A DNA stretch of 33,784 nt from Chrysochromulina parva (GCA_002887195.1 PJAB01000217.1:1-33784), one strand, 5' to 3'; numbered from the stretch's first letter, positions 7,532 through 17,884 are shown. Numbers and translations are program-made. The notes: generated by a model from the sequence alone, not told the origin.

Positions 7532-10500
7532 ATGTGGCTTGACTTACACGAGCATGCCGGGCAGCGTCGTGGCAAAGTGCAGTCGGCGATGCCAAACCAC
7601 CGTTCCTTGCACGCTGGGCGTCGCAACGCACCTCGTCGCCGGTACATATCAATGGTGTTGGCACTCGTCCTCATCCCACGAGCAACTTGCGAACCGTGCC
7701 CTCCGGAGGCCTGTGGACCCAACAGTATCTGCTTGCAGCCTGATGGCTGTTGGCTGGGCTTGTGCATTGGCGGTGTTGGCTGCTCTTCCAATCCGCCACC
7801 GCCAAGCCCACCATATCCACCTTCGCCGCCTCCGCCGCCTTCTCCCTCGCCACCGCCCCCCATTCCGCCACATTGCCCACCACTGCCACCGGCTGTGCCA
7901 CCGCCCATGCAGCCCGGCGCACCGTTATCACCACCGCCCAGTCCGATATCACCTAGAGCACCGCCTTCACCACCACCTTGTCCACCATCGCCCCCCCCCC
8001 CGCCGCCATCGCCGCCACCCGCTCCAGGAGGGTGGGCCGACAACAGTGTACTGATCCTCGTCTTCATCATCGTAGCTTCCGTGGTTGCCGTACTCGTTTG
8101 CTTGCGCATGGCATACGTGGCTGTGCGCGAGGATGGCTCGCGCTGGGTGCGCGCGAGGATGGCCGAGCGCCGTGTCAAGATGGCCAAGCGCCGCCCCTCT
8201 GTGGCGCCGGCATCACAGGCTGAGTATGGCCCACCACGCCATTCACGCACGTATGGCCCATCTGAAGGTGGTGACGACTCTGAGGGTCACCTAGCATCAA
8301 TCGCAGAAGAGGGAGCGTGGACGGCAGACCAACCAAAACCCTTTGCAATGCAGCTGGCCGAGATGACGGCCGAGATGCTGGCGAAGCAGGCCGCAGGATG
8401 GGATGAAGAATCGCGGCCATATGCCACGTCGTCCATCGACGGCGACGACGGTGGCGACGCAAGATCTCTCGCGACGGCCGATTTCGCGTCAAGATCATCA
8501 ACGAGGCCATCCACGAGGCCATCCACGAGGCCATCGAGCGGAAGTCGGACGAGGCCATCAACAAGGCCATCAAGCGCAGGTCGGACTGTGACCTTCTCTC
8601 CATCAGACAGCCGAATTTCAAGCCCACGGTCATTGTCGAATGCCAGGCGCCTTGCCCCGCTCACCTCGAAAGGCGCCACGTCGGAGAAGAACTATGCAGG
8701 GCTTTCCAAGGCGCTTCACGACATTGACAAGGCGCTCGCAACTTCAAGCGACTCGAACATACCGAGTGGTCTGACCCCACGTGAGGCCATGCAACTGATG
8801 ACGCTCAACGCCGCCATGGGCCAAAACCCGTGCGATGCGAATATGAGCTTGCCTGCAGCTTCGCCGCGCATCCCGAACATGTCGCCGCGCCCGTCACGAT
8901 CGTCATCGCGACCGTCGTCGCGACCGTCATCTGCGACGTCATCTCGGAACATGTCGCCTCGCCATTCACCAAGGCACGTGTCGCCGCGCGTCATGAACTT
9001 GAGCGAAATGCCTGTCGCCGGCACGGCCACCGAAGTCGTTCGGCGTTGCGATTTCGACGGGCATGCTCGAGAAAGAGCGCCGACCAACGTTTCGGTCCCT
9101 TCCTTCGTGAGCAGGCCCCAGAGCGCCGCCGCGCCGACGAAACGAGACCAGTCCACCTTTCTTCGACCACAGAGTGCGGGTTGCCTGAACAACATTCGCG
9201 AGCAGGAAAGCCATCGCCGAGTAGGGTGGCTGGGCGCTCAACCTGAAGGGGTCGCTGACCAGGCTCCTGACCAGCATCCGGTCGAGGAGGCGGACTGGCG
9301 CAGTGACTCGGGTTTGGGCGACGGCGCGTTTTTCAGGACCCCGGTCCCCATCCCAAGTCATCCCAAGTCACACTTGTGGAGCGAGTCCAGTCGGACAGAA
9401 GAGGCTGCATCGAGGCCCCCTCCAACAAAGCGCGAAATCCAACAGGCATATGAGAATGCAAGCATGGCAGCCGCGGTCGCTTCAGCCGCGGCTGAGCAAG
9501 AGGAGGCCTTGGCCGAACAACGACAGAAGGCTGACGCTGAGGCGCGCATTGCCGAGGCCTCGGAGAGGGTGAAGATTCGTGCGGAGGCGCGGAAACAACA
9601 GGCGAAGGCGGAGGAAGCGGCGAGGGCGGAGGAAGCGGCGAGCCGGCTCGCGAAGCTCGAGATGGAGAGTCAGGCGAAGGCGGATGTGGAGAAAGCGGCG
9701 AGACTCGAGAACGAGCTCAAGTCGAAACTCGTGAGACTCGAGGACGAGCTCAAGGCAAGGGCAGATGCAGAGGCAGCGGCGGCGACCCGGATCGCGCTGC
9801 TGGAGCACGAGCTCCTTGCGAGCGTTCGTTCTCGACCTACATCTGCCGCCCCCAGATGCAATCCCGCGGCCGCAGCACGGCTCGCAGCTTCCTGCGCCAC
9901 CGCGGCCGCTGCAGCGGCCGCGGTTGCGGCAGAGGCAGCCCATATGGAGGCGGATGAAAAGGCGGCGGCTGAGGCGGCCCATGCGGCAGCGGAGGCGGCT
10001 GAAAAGGCGGCGGCGGCAGAGGCGGCCGAAGCATCTCAGCAGCCTATCAGCACCCCTGCAGAACCCGAGAAGAGTGCTGCTGACCGCCCCGTAAATCGCC
10101 GCGCTCAAGTGGTGCGACCGGCAGCGGCAGCGGCGAACAAACTGCGCAAGGTGAACAGTGTGGTCCGCGCGGCCAATGCCTTCGGCTCAGCCTCGAAACC
10201 TCTTGGCTCATCTGCCGATTCACCTGACGGGAAACGAAAGAAGAAGACCTTGACAGTGAGTGCGATACAATCGCAATCTGGAGATGACGAGGGCGCTGAT
10301 GATGTGCACCCGAAGGAGAAGATGCAACCTGCGGAGGTTGCAGCTCGGAGCAACCTGCTCGCTCTGAGCGATGCCGAGGCGCCAGGCCCTCTCGAGCCCC
10401 AAGAATCGTTCACAACCGCCGACATGGAAGCCATTCTCGCCGAGCCAATCCGCCCCGCAGAGCCTGAGAGGGCATCGCTCAATGCTGCTAAGCGCACGGC

Positions 10501-10627
10501 AGAGCGCAACGCTCAAGCGGCGCTGAAGCACGCGCAGCGACTGCAAAAGGCGGGCACGGCCGTCCGCGCGATCACTGCTTGTGCCTCAAACTTGAGACCG
10601 TCGTCGGCCTCGTCGTCGCGGTCCTAA
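7532..10627 (+). CDS. Proline-rich single-pass membrane protein with long coiled-coil tail
   Basis: 1031 residues in one open frame. The first ATG is 7532; a second at 7652 would start directly with a signal sequence (MVLALVLIPRATC), so either is possible. Order: a short Cys-rich segment (about 53-84), a hydroxyproline-glycoprotein-like tract of SPPPP/PPSPP repeats (about 87-165), one membrane helix (NSVLILVFIIVASVVAVLV, 171-189 and on to about 196), a basic stretch, RPST/RPSS repeats encoded by a 12-bp tandem array (8501-8577), a second RPSR/RPSS/SPRH block near 8890-8995, then an Ala/Glu/Arg-rich coiled coil (about 9420-9825) and an Ala-rich helix. The architecture suggests a wall- or matrix-facing proline-rich ectodomain tied to a filament-like cytosolic tail. 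It fits no named family I know; function is inference only. Confidence 0.65.
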   Translation: MWLDLHEHAGQRRGKVQSAMPNHRSLHAGRRNAPRRRYISMVLALVLIPRATCEPCPPEACGPNSICLQPDGCWLGLCIGGVGCSSNPPPPSPPYPPSPPPPPSPSPPPPIPPHCPPLPPAVPPPMQPGAPLSPPPSPISPRAPPSPPPCPPSPPPPPPSPPPAPGGWADNSVLILVFIIVASVVAVLVCLRMAYVAVREDGSRWVRARMAERRVKMAKRRPSVAPASQAEYGPPRHSRTYGPSEGGDDSEGHLASIAEEGAWTADQPKPFAMQLAEMTAEMLAKQAAGWDEESRPYATSSIDGDDGGDARSLATADFASRSSTRPSTRPSTRPSSGSRTRPSTRPSSAGRTVTFSPSDSRISSPRSLSNARRLAPLTSKGATSEKNYAGLSKALHDIDKALATSSDSNIPSGLTPREAMQLMTLNAAMGQNPCDANMSLPAASPRIPNMSPRPSRSSSRPSSRPSSATSSRNMSPRHSPRHVSPRVMNLSEMPVAGTATEVVRRCDFDGHARERAPTNVSVPSFVSRPQSAAAPTKRDQSTFLRPQSAGCLNNIREQESHRRVGWLGAQPEGVADQAPDQHPVEEADWRSDSGLGDGAFFRTPVPIPSHPKSHLWSESSRTEEAASRPPPTKREIQQAYENASMAAAVASAAAEQEEALAEQRQKADAEARIAEASERVKIRAEARKQQAKAEEAARAEEAASRLAKLEMESQAKADVEKAARLENELKSKLVRLEDELKARADAEAAAATRIALLEHELLASVRSRPTSAAPRCNPAAAARLAASCATAAAAAAAVAAEAAHMEADEKAAAEAAHAAAEAAEKAAAAEAAEASQQPISTPAEPEKSAADRPVNRRAQVVRPAAAAANKLRKVNSVVRAANAFGSASKPLGSSADSPDGKRKKKTLTVSAIQSQSGDDEGADDVHPKEKMQPAEVAARSNLLALSDAEAPGPLEPQESFTTADMEAILAEPIRPAEPERASLNAAKRTAERNAQAALKHAQRLQKAGTAVRAITACASNLRPSSASSSRS
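8501..8577 (+). repeat. 12-bp coding tandem repeat (RPST)
   Basis: Repeats of ACGAGGCCATCC and close variants encode R-P-S-T/S units in the basic segment after the membrane helix of the proline-rich protein. The reading frame is kept because the unit is a multiple of three. Confidence 0.85.
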
Positions 10628-10771
10628 ATATCTTTAGCGTCGAGGCTGACTCTCGCAGCGCATGACGGTACGAAAGTCGTAGTTAGGGCTGCAGATAGGA
10701 ACCAAAAATTCGAATCCAAGTTTCCAAAAGTTCTAAAAAGTTTGACTTCGTCACGCGGCGAAGATATAAGA

Positions 10772-13114
10772 ATGGAGCTTGTCCTACCTCATCCGACACC
10801 GGAGGAAACGGCGCCCGAGCTGCCGGAGCCGGCGCCGGAGGGCACAGAGGCGGAGCCGCGCGGCATATTGAAGACAAACGTGAAGGTGACACGGACAGTG
10901 ATGGTGAGGGCCTTGATCCACCGGTTGCTGGACGTCAACCTCGTGCTTCAGCAGTTCGCAGTCAAATCACAGATTGAGGCCAGCTGGTTCGAGCCCGAGC
11001 TCAAGCCGTTGACGAGCAAGAGTACGACGACGACGATGACTTTGGCGGACGTCGAAGCGGCGCGCTCCATCGCAGTCGACAGGAGCCGCACGAACCAGTA
11101 CGTGGGCCATTTGTACTGCTACCTGCCCTCTGAGAAGGAGGAGGATCTTGAAGCCGAGAAAAGCGCTAAGCGCTTTTGGGCCCCGCGCCTCTACTTTGAC
11201 AACGTGCTCACGATGGAGAACGAGGAGTCGTGGTACCACTTTTATGATTCGGCACCCGGCGAGGCTTCGAATCCTCCGATGGTGTGCCTGCACTGGTCGT
11301 TCACGGGCACCTTCTCCGAGCCCATGGAACTCTCCTCATTCCCGCTCGACGCGCAGATCCTCACGATGCGCCTCGTGAGCGGCCATGAGGAGGTGCGTGC
11401 GGCCAACCCCTCCGTCGAGAAGCGTACCATCGTCCAACGCGGCGCCAGGGTGCGCGCGAAGCAGGTGGAGCTCGTCAAGAACGCGTCGTCGAAACGCCGA
11501 AGCAATCTGCGCACGCACACCTTCCTGCAGGCGCATGAGTACACTCTGTACCCGCGCCTCAATTTCCACGCTGGAGAGACACGTGAGGAGGATTCGTCCT
11601 CAGCCAGCGTGTACGCCGCTGATGGCCTCGGAGTGCCACGGATGGCCTCCCTGATGGCCCCTCGATGACCTCCCTGATGGCCTCCCTGCATGGCCTCCCT
11701 CATTGCCTCCCTTGATTGCCTCAGGTACCCTTGATTGCCTCCCTCATTGCCTCCCTTGATTGCCTCTCTCATCAGGTACCCCTTGATTGCCTCCCTCATT
11801 GCCTCCCTTGATTGCCTCCCTCATCAGCTACCCCTTAATTGCCTCTCTTGATTGCCTCCCTTGATTGCCTCCCTCATCAGGTACCCATTGATTGCCTCCC
11901 TCATCAGGTACCCCTTCATCGACATCCAGATGCGCGTGCGCCGCCGGCCATGGAACTGGTTCTTCAATGTCGTCTTTCCGCTCTTCATCCTGCAGGGCAG
12001 TTTGGTCACGACGTACGCCATCGACACGGGGCTTGCCGATCGCGCAGGCGTGACCATCACGCTCTTGCTCGCCATCATCGCCTTCCGGTACGTGGTGACC
12101 GAGAAGCTGCCGCAGATCTCGTACGCCACCCTGATCGACCTGTACGTGCTGAGCAGCTTCGTACTCGCCGCCCTCATCATCGGCGATCAGACGTGCTTCG
12201 GGCTCGGGCTCTACGGCGAGAAGCGCGACCTGCGAGTCGAGATCGCCTCGCCGTTTGATTGGGTTGAGGGTGCGGACGGAGGGTGGACGCAGCGGCAGGT
12301 GGAGATTGGTGGGCCTCTAGTTCACGTCTTCCTCGTGTGGGTGACGATCCACGGCGTGATCGTCCTTGCCATCCTCGCGCGCGCCGCCTACTTCTATCGG
12401 GACGAGGAGTCCTGGGGATACTCCGAGACGACCCTGTGGATTGGAGCCCTCGTCCCGGGCTCGATCTCAGACGATGGTAAGAGCGACCCGCGGCTCACTG
12501 ATGAGGCCACCTCCGCCCTGGGCGCCTTCCTCGCGCACGTGCTCGACGAGAGCCTGCCCAACCTGTCCAAGCGCTGCCGGTTGAGCACATGGACGCCCGA
12601 TGCTGCCAACGCCGTGATCCATAACCTCAGCCGTCATGCCAACGGCCAGGAGGGCGATGGCTATCGGGGCACGACGCCTTTTCTAGTCGCGACGTTTGCG
12701 TCGGCGAGCGACGCGCGAAAGGTGCTCGCCTTTGTGGCCGAGGTCCTACCAGACGACGAGCATGAGTACAAAGAGGAGGTGCTTGCTGAGGACGTGCGCC
12801 TCGCTAAGCCGTACTTCCGCTCGGGCGTCATCAAGGTGGAGCTCCTCGATGAGAAATACCTTTGCCTCACTACGAGGAAGGTCCTTTCGCGCAAGGTGCT
12901 CGAGGCCAAGGGCAGGTGGAGACCCGCTCTCATAGGGGCCGACGCCATCATGCAGCGTTCGATCACCGCGATGAGCAAGAGGGTTCGCTGGGGCGGAAAG
13001 GCGGGGGGCGAGGAGTCCGACCGTTGGACTGGCAGTCCCTTAATGACTCCGACCGGCGTACCTGCCAGCGACTCCCTCAGATGGTCCTCTGTGAAGCCGT
13101 ACATTGAAGATTGA
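10772..13114 (+). CDS. Pentameric ligand-gated ion channel-like protein with C-terminal extension
   Basis: Two exons, 10772-11610 and 11908-13114, giving 681 residues; the junction makes S-V-Y-P-F-I-D. The N-terminal part has the beta-sandwich features of Cys-loop-type receptors: FWAPRLYFDNVL (135-146), HWSFTGTF (174-181) and FPLDAQILTMRL (190-201). The last corresponds to the WRFTGTF...FPFDxQ segment of prokaryotic-type members; no Cys-loop pair is seen. Then come four membrane segments: about 297-317, 324-343, 355-375 and 417-440. Members of this family normally end at the fourth helix, but here about 240 more residues follow, with no recognised domain. Ligand and ion selectivity cannot be read from the sequence. 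The intron sits just before the pre-M1 segment and is an introner-type repeat array. Confidence 0.78.
11611..11907 (+). mobile_element. Introner-type intron: tandem 52-bp units
   Basis: This 297-bp intron starts at GTACGC and ends CTCCCTCATCAG. Inside it are units of about 52 bp that begin GTACCC(C)TT and end in CAG (ends at 11724, 11775, 11827, 11880 and 11907; spacing 51, 52, 53, 27). The unit start copies the first nine bases of the following exon (GTACCCCTT). The filler is built of TTGATTGCCTCCC and CTCATTGCCTCCC words. Each unit thus offers an acceptor-like end followed by an exon-like start. The pattern fits repeated target-site copying plus tandem growth. Confidence 0.8.
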
Positions 13115-13606
13115 GCTTTCCGGTGGCGCGCCGCAGGCAGCACATCGCGTCGTCCTGAGACGGTCTCGTTCGGGTTTGCGAGGTCTGTCCTCTGTGTCAG
13201 CATGACTGTGGGTTTAGCTTTCGGATTGTTTGTGTACGGGTTGGGCCGACATAGGCATAGTTCAGCTTTAGCGGTTCTCTATATGGCGCTACGTAGACGA
13301 AATCAAAATCATAATATTATGCCTCTCCATCCAGTACTGGGACAGTTTGTGTGTGTACTGTGTAGAGATCGGGTGAGAGAAGGAACGTCTCATTATCCCG
13401 GCTCCCCCCGGTGTTTTTGAATCGGGACAGTACCTAACCACGTCTGCTAACAGCCAAGTATACCAAGAGAGTTATTGAGACATTACATGTACTTCACTCA
13501 CCCGATCTCTATGCACTCAGTCTACAGACACTCGCTCCCTCCCTCACGCACTGGGTACAATTGTAACGGACATCGACATGCATTCGTTTTGAGCGAGGTT
13601 TGGAGA
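13115..13606. other. Intergenic region
   Basis: About 490 bases between the channel gene and the FkbM-type gene. It is less GC-rich than its surroundings. A 72-codon frame at 13202-13420 has no recognisable content and is not called. The frame of the next gene is open from 13475 but has no ATG before 13607. The 5' region of the FkbM gene must lie here. Confidence 0.4.
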
Positions 13607-15138
13607 ATGGATTACTTCCTCACGAACGCGACGGTGTGCGCGGCCTCCTCTTGCACCTCGGCGTCGCTATCGCACACTCTACCGCTGGAAGCGTGGCGGT
13701 CCTCGCATACTGCGCTGGCATCGATTGCCATGCGTGACAGGTGCCATGACTGCCCTACGATTGAGATGCACCCAGGGCTGCGCCCGTGCTCGCGCAGCCA
13801 AGAGCGGCAGGAGGTCTTTGTGCTCGCGCTGGCGACTGCGCTCGGGAAGCCGCACGACGGCTTCTTCGTCGAGCTTGGAGGGCACGATGGGCTGCGCGCG
13901 AGCAACACGGTGTTCACAGAGAGCTGCCGCAGCTGGCGCGGGCTGCTCATTGAGCCTAACCCCAGCGCATTCGAGCTGATACGGACGCACCGGCCGGGTG
14001 TGCTCGCAGCCCGTGGCGCGGTGTGTACCGTGCGCGGCAGGGCGACCTTTGCAGCGCGTCGCTCCGTCAGCTCAGCCAGGCATGGCGTTGCGCGCATGTC
14101 CGCGGACGAGACGGGTGGCCTCGAGACGCTCATGAATCAGAACTTTGAGCGCGCGGGCTACAAGGAGCGCGCCCCCACGGCGTGGCTCAACACGACGCGC
14201 GCTTTGCGCATCGACGTGCCGTGTGCACCTCTGCACGACTACCTTGCCCTCTTCAGTGTGCGCCGTGTCGACATTTTTTGGCTCGACGTGGAGGGGGCCG
14301 AGCTTGCGGTGAGATGCACCGAGATGCCCCGTCGAGACTGCCTCATCAACACACCGTGCCCACACTGTCCCCTCCCCAGTGCTAGCGTGTGGACTCGCAC
14401 CGAGCAGCTCCGCGAGCGCATGCATGCACATGTGCTGTGTTTCGTCAGGTGCTCGAAGGCTTTGATCCGACCAATCTCGGTGGGATCTCAATCGGTATTC
14501 TCGTGGTGGAGATGCGCTTCAACGACGTTCGGCGTACCTTCCGTACGCTGCGCCTTCTCAGCCGACTGGGCTTCGAGCTGGTGCGAGCGCTACCCGTATG
14601 GAATTACAAGATCCTTGACCTCGTCTTCGTACGCCCCGAGCACTTTGGGTTCTATGCCGCCGGCGACGACGGCGGCCATGGCGCCGCTGCCGTCAACATG
14701 AGCAGCAGCAGCAGCGAGAGTGCGGGCGAGGAGGGGCGGCGACGTGGACTCGGCTTCCCCAAAGCCGCTTTGGAGGCGTCAGGTTCGTCAGGTTCGTCAG
14801 GTTCATCAGGCTTCCCCAAAGCCGCCCTCGAGCTTCTAAATAGGCAGAGCCGGAACCGTCCGCCGGGCGCCAACGTGCGCTTGATGCAAGGGCGCGTGGG
14901 AGGCCGTTATGTCGTCCCGCCGCCCTCGTCGATCCTTGAGTGCGCTGTGTGGGCGGCGCCGAAGAGCGACGACCAAAGTCACGGCAACGGTACGCTTGTG
15001 GCGGCGCATGGCATGCTGCGCATGGAGCGTGTGAACGGCGCTAATCGGACCCGTGATTGGACCAGCTGGCGCGTCCGTAAGAAGTTGGACCAGCTGAGCT
15101 TCGTGCGGATGAAGAGTGAGAGCGCGAGTGTATGCTGA
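13607..15138 (+). CDS. FkbM-type methyltransferase-like protein
   Basis: Two exons, 13607-14308 and 14449-15138, 463 residues, phase-0 intron of 140 bp (GTGAGA...TTTCGTCAG). The ATG at 13607 is the first in frame. The domain starts with a Ser-Gln-Glu segment, then GFFVELGGHDGLRASNT (85-101, SAM-binding loop of the Methyltransf_21/FkbM family) and GLLIEPNPSAFELI. The exon 1 end, VDIFWLDVEGAEL (near 221-233), is the conserved strand 4 region, and exon 2 continues with VLEGFD, ISIGILVVEM and LGFELV. Splicing is needed to keep this order. Family members methylate hydroxyl groups on glycans or other small acceptors; the acceptor here is unknown. Residues beyond the domain are Ser/Gly-rich with a duplicated FPKAALE block and look unstructured. 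Confidence 0.78.
14752..14830 (+). repeat. Duplicated FPKAALE block with 9-bp tandem repeat
   Basis: A GGCTTCCCCAAAGCCGC block occurs twice, separated by a 9-bp TCAGGTTCG/TCAGGTTCA tandem repeat. All are in frame in exon 2 of the FkbM-type gene and code for FPKAALE, SGSSG units and FPKAALE again. Confidence 0.85.
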
Positions 15139-15531
15139 GAGACGAGCGAGATGTAACTCAAGACGTCAAGAGAGATGGCGCACGGCTCACGCTAATCACG
15201 CGGACGAAAATAACGAGCACGATAACCATCATCGCAGATCCGTAGCCAAGAGCCGGAAGACATGCACGTGGTCGGCTGCGCATTGCTGCCCTTGATGCGA
15301 GCCTTCGGCTTCGCCGCCGCGGGGGCGGTAGCTGTGGCTGGCATGGGTCCTGCCCGCGACCGTCGCCTGTCCTTCTCTTCCTTAGCCTGTTTGCTCGGTT
15401 TGTGTTGCGTGCTGTGTCGCGTTAACATTGGCTATGGATATATGACACATCCCAAGAAATGACAGCGCTTTCAGGGTCATCTATCAGTTCACAGTCGGCC
15501 TTGTTTTCACACCTTGCTCCGTCCGTGCGAT
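15139..15531. other. Intergenic region
   Basis: About 390 bases between the FkbM-type gene and the Stealth gene. Small frames exist on both strands (for example a Lys/Arg-rich one on the minus strand at 15192-15428), but none has a recognised domain or a supported start. The promoter of the Stealth gene should be here. Confidence 0.35.
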
Positions 15532-17459
15532 ATGTGGATGTGGACTGCCATAGGTGTGCTCGCGGTGGCGCTGCTTGTGGCGCTGTCAGCGCTCGCATGG
15601 ATTTCGTTTCGGCGCGAGATCGAAGTGCGGCACTGGAAGCAGGTAGCACGGCAGCAAGAACAGCACGCCAGCGAGATGCTCTTCAAACAGAGAGAAGTGC
15701 GCAGACAGCACGATGAACTCCAGAGCTGGATCGATGATTACTACGCGCTCGACTCTGCGCGGCTGCAGGCTGAAATGGGGCCTCGGCGTGCTGGTCGTGC
15801 AGTCAACAACAACTCCATAAGCACTGGCAGGCACTTTGACAGTTCTCCATCTGTCGTCGACTACGTGTTCATGTGGGTGGACGCGGGTAACCCTCACGTC
15901 GAGTCGACGATGGCTTCAGCTTTGCGCAACAAGCAGCTCTCTCGCAGGCCCGACATTCAGCGGGTGAGGGATGACGGCACCTTTCAATTTGCGCTGCGGT
16001 CGGTGTTGCAGACGCCCCGGTTGGAGGCGGCGATCCGCAACGTGTACATCGTGACGAGCGGCGAGCTGCCACCGTGGCTACTCCCGTGGCTGGGAGACGT
16101 GCCGAACGACGTCCGTTCTTCACTCTTCACGCGGACACCTCTGCGCGCCCCGCTGCAGCCGCTGGTCGATGAGTGCCAAGGGCGCGCTTGGCGGGCCTCG
16201 CATGGGCATGCTGTACGAGCGCGCAGCCTGTACGTCTACCCTCACAACGCCTTCTTCCCCGAGCCGCTGCGGGCGCTGCCGACGTACAACTCAAACGCTA
16301 TCCTCGCCGCATTGCATTGGATCCCCAACATCTCGCGCTGGTGAGATTGCATGAGATTGCATGAGATTGCATGAGATTGCATCGGATCTCCAACATCTGA
16401 CCGCCCCTCACCTCGGCGCACCCCTCGTCCTCCCACCACCGCAGGTTCATCTACTCTGACGATGACATCGTGGCCAGTGGGCGTGACTTCGGTCTTGAGT
16501 TTTGGTGGGAGGCGGGTGGCGCGGCGGCAGGCGGCGCGGCGGCAGGAGGCGAGGCAGCGGGCGGGGCGCAGCTAGTCTTCTCTGATGCTAGCTTGCCGGT
16601 ACGGCGCAACCAGTCGACCGACGGCAACGTCGTTGAGCGGGCCATGGTCTACATGGCTGGCGTGCTCGACGAGGTAGACGATACCCGCGAGGGCGCTTGG
16701 ATCCAACGTACCGGTGCTGGCGAGAGAGCGGCGGGTAGCGTGGTGGGCGGCGCGGCGGGTGGTGCGTTAGGAGGCTTCGAGCGGAGCAGTGCGCCACAGC
16801 AGAGTTCGAGTGAGTCTCGGCGCCTTCCCCCCCCTCGGCGCCTTCCCCCGCCTCGGCGCATCCCCCCCCCTCGAGAGTACGCGCCGGCGGTGCACATGCC
16901 CGTGCTCTTCAACGTGCGCGTACTCTGGGAGATTGAGTCGAGGTGGCCGGAGCTCATGTCGCGCACTAGGGCCCACAGGAAGCGCGAGATGGACGAGATC
17001 GAGCTCAACTTCTTCTACCAGCACTACCTCGAGCTGAGCGGCTACCCGACAGCGCGCCACGCTATCAAGCGCTTTCGTGTGGGGTACCACCCGGTGCAGC
17101 TGTGCGGCACCCCGTGGGGAGGCTCCATCTGCAACAGCACGCTCAGCAGCGACCGCTACAACTTTGTGTGCTTCAACGACGGCTTCAACCACGGAGCAGA
17201 TGGCGCACAATGTGAGTTATGCTACGAGCGCGGCGTACGCCACCTTCAGCACCTGCTGGGCCACCGCTTTGGCACCTTTGGCCCACCGGCCGGCGATCAT
17301 GGGCGAGTCTCCACCACTCTCTCAACCACTCCAATGGGGCTGCAAGCGAGCCTATTAAGAATGAATCGTGCGGTGCGCGGCGGAGCCGGAGCGAGGGAAT
17401 CCCACGCAGAAGCGGGCCCAGTAGTACGTAGCACTTTGATTAAACACGTGGACACGTAA
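15532..17459 (+). CDS. Stealth-family sugar-phosphate transferase (GNPTAB-like), type II membrane protein
   Basis: Exons 15532-16340 and 16445-17459, 607 residues. The ATG at 15532 gives a short cytosolic end and one membrane anchor (TAIGVLAVALLVALSALAW, about 5-23), then a coiled stem. Stealth regions appear in order: CR1 DYVFMWVDAGNP (110-121), CR2 DGTFQFALRSV...RNVYIVTSGELPPWL (148-183), FIYSDDD right after the intron, and CR3 HMPVLFNV...ELMSRTRAHRKREMDEIELNF. Family members transfer hexose-1-phosphates; the animal relative starts the mannose-6-phosphate tag in the Golgi. Low-complexity Gly/Ala and RRLPPP repeats interrupt the region between CR2 and CR3. The C-terminal end is uncertain: a GTGAGT at 17213 and a CTTCAG near 17250 could form another intron, changing the last residues. 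Confidence 0.78.
16341..16444 (+). repeat. Stealth gene intron with GAGATTGCAT repeats and an upstream-exon copy
   Basis: The 104-bp intron begins GTGAGATTGCAT and repeats GAGATTGCAT four times. At 16384-16398 it carries GGATCTCCAACATCT, which differs by one base from the exon sequence at 16319-16333 just before the donor. The rest is a C-rich tract to the acceptor. So here the intron copies the upstream exon, the opposite polarity to the CATCAG introns. Confidence 0.7.
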
Positions 17460-17868
17460 AGTCGTACGTCTGTCGGCGGCGACTCGCCTCGCTGGCCATA
17501 GGCCAAGCTGGCGTCGAAGCTGGCGTGGCCTGCAATGGCCCTCCGCTCTCTCCCACGGAAACAGCGCTCGAACTACAGGGTTCAGGGTTGGGCGTACCCG
17601 ACACCCATAGAAATGCGATGGGATGGATCACGTTTGACCTTACGTGAGTACGTCGCTTCCCCCCCCTCGGACCGCGCAGTCACGCAGGGCCGTTTCCTCT
17701 TCTGTGCCACCGAACACTGTCCGTCATGATGCCATGAGTGACTCCGGCTGGGTGATGCGCGATCATACGCTTTCGCTCCCAGCCACCTTCGGGCACGTCA
17801 CCTGAGACCGTCTCTCAATCGAAGGTGTCGTCAATCTCGTCAATCTCGTCGATGTCGGAGACCGTCTC
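17460..17868. other. Convergent intergenic region
   Basis: Roughly 400 bases between the ends of the Stealth and beta-mannosidase genes. The only structure seen is the 27-bp direct repeat at 17804-17884, which overlaps the beta-mannosidase stop region. A 64-codon frame at 17535-17729 is not supported by anything else. Confidence 0.4.
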
Positions 17869-17884
17869 TCAATCGAAGGTGTCG
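17804..17884 (-). repeat. Direct repeat that duplicates the beta-mannosidase C-terminus and stop
   Basis: Two identical 27-bp copies (17804-17830 and 17858-17884) lie 54 bp apart. On the minus strand the upstream copy codes for the last residues D-T-F-D and the TGA stop; the downstream copy repeats D-T-F-D and TGA in the same frame. The 27 bases between them code in frame for an acidic D-I-D-E-I-D-E-I-D stretch. Confidence 0.85.

Noticed and set aside
7492..8250. Gly-rich minus-strand frame
   Set aside because: Mirror image of the proline-rich tract of the plus-strand gene.
11670..11910. CRISPR-like regularly spaced repeats
   Set aside because: Short, degenerate tandem units inside a spliced intron of a eukaryotic gene; no spacers or cas genes.
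15192..15428. Lys/Arg-rich minus-strand frame
   Set aside because: Short, no domain, overlaps the presumed promoter of the Stealth gene.
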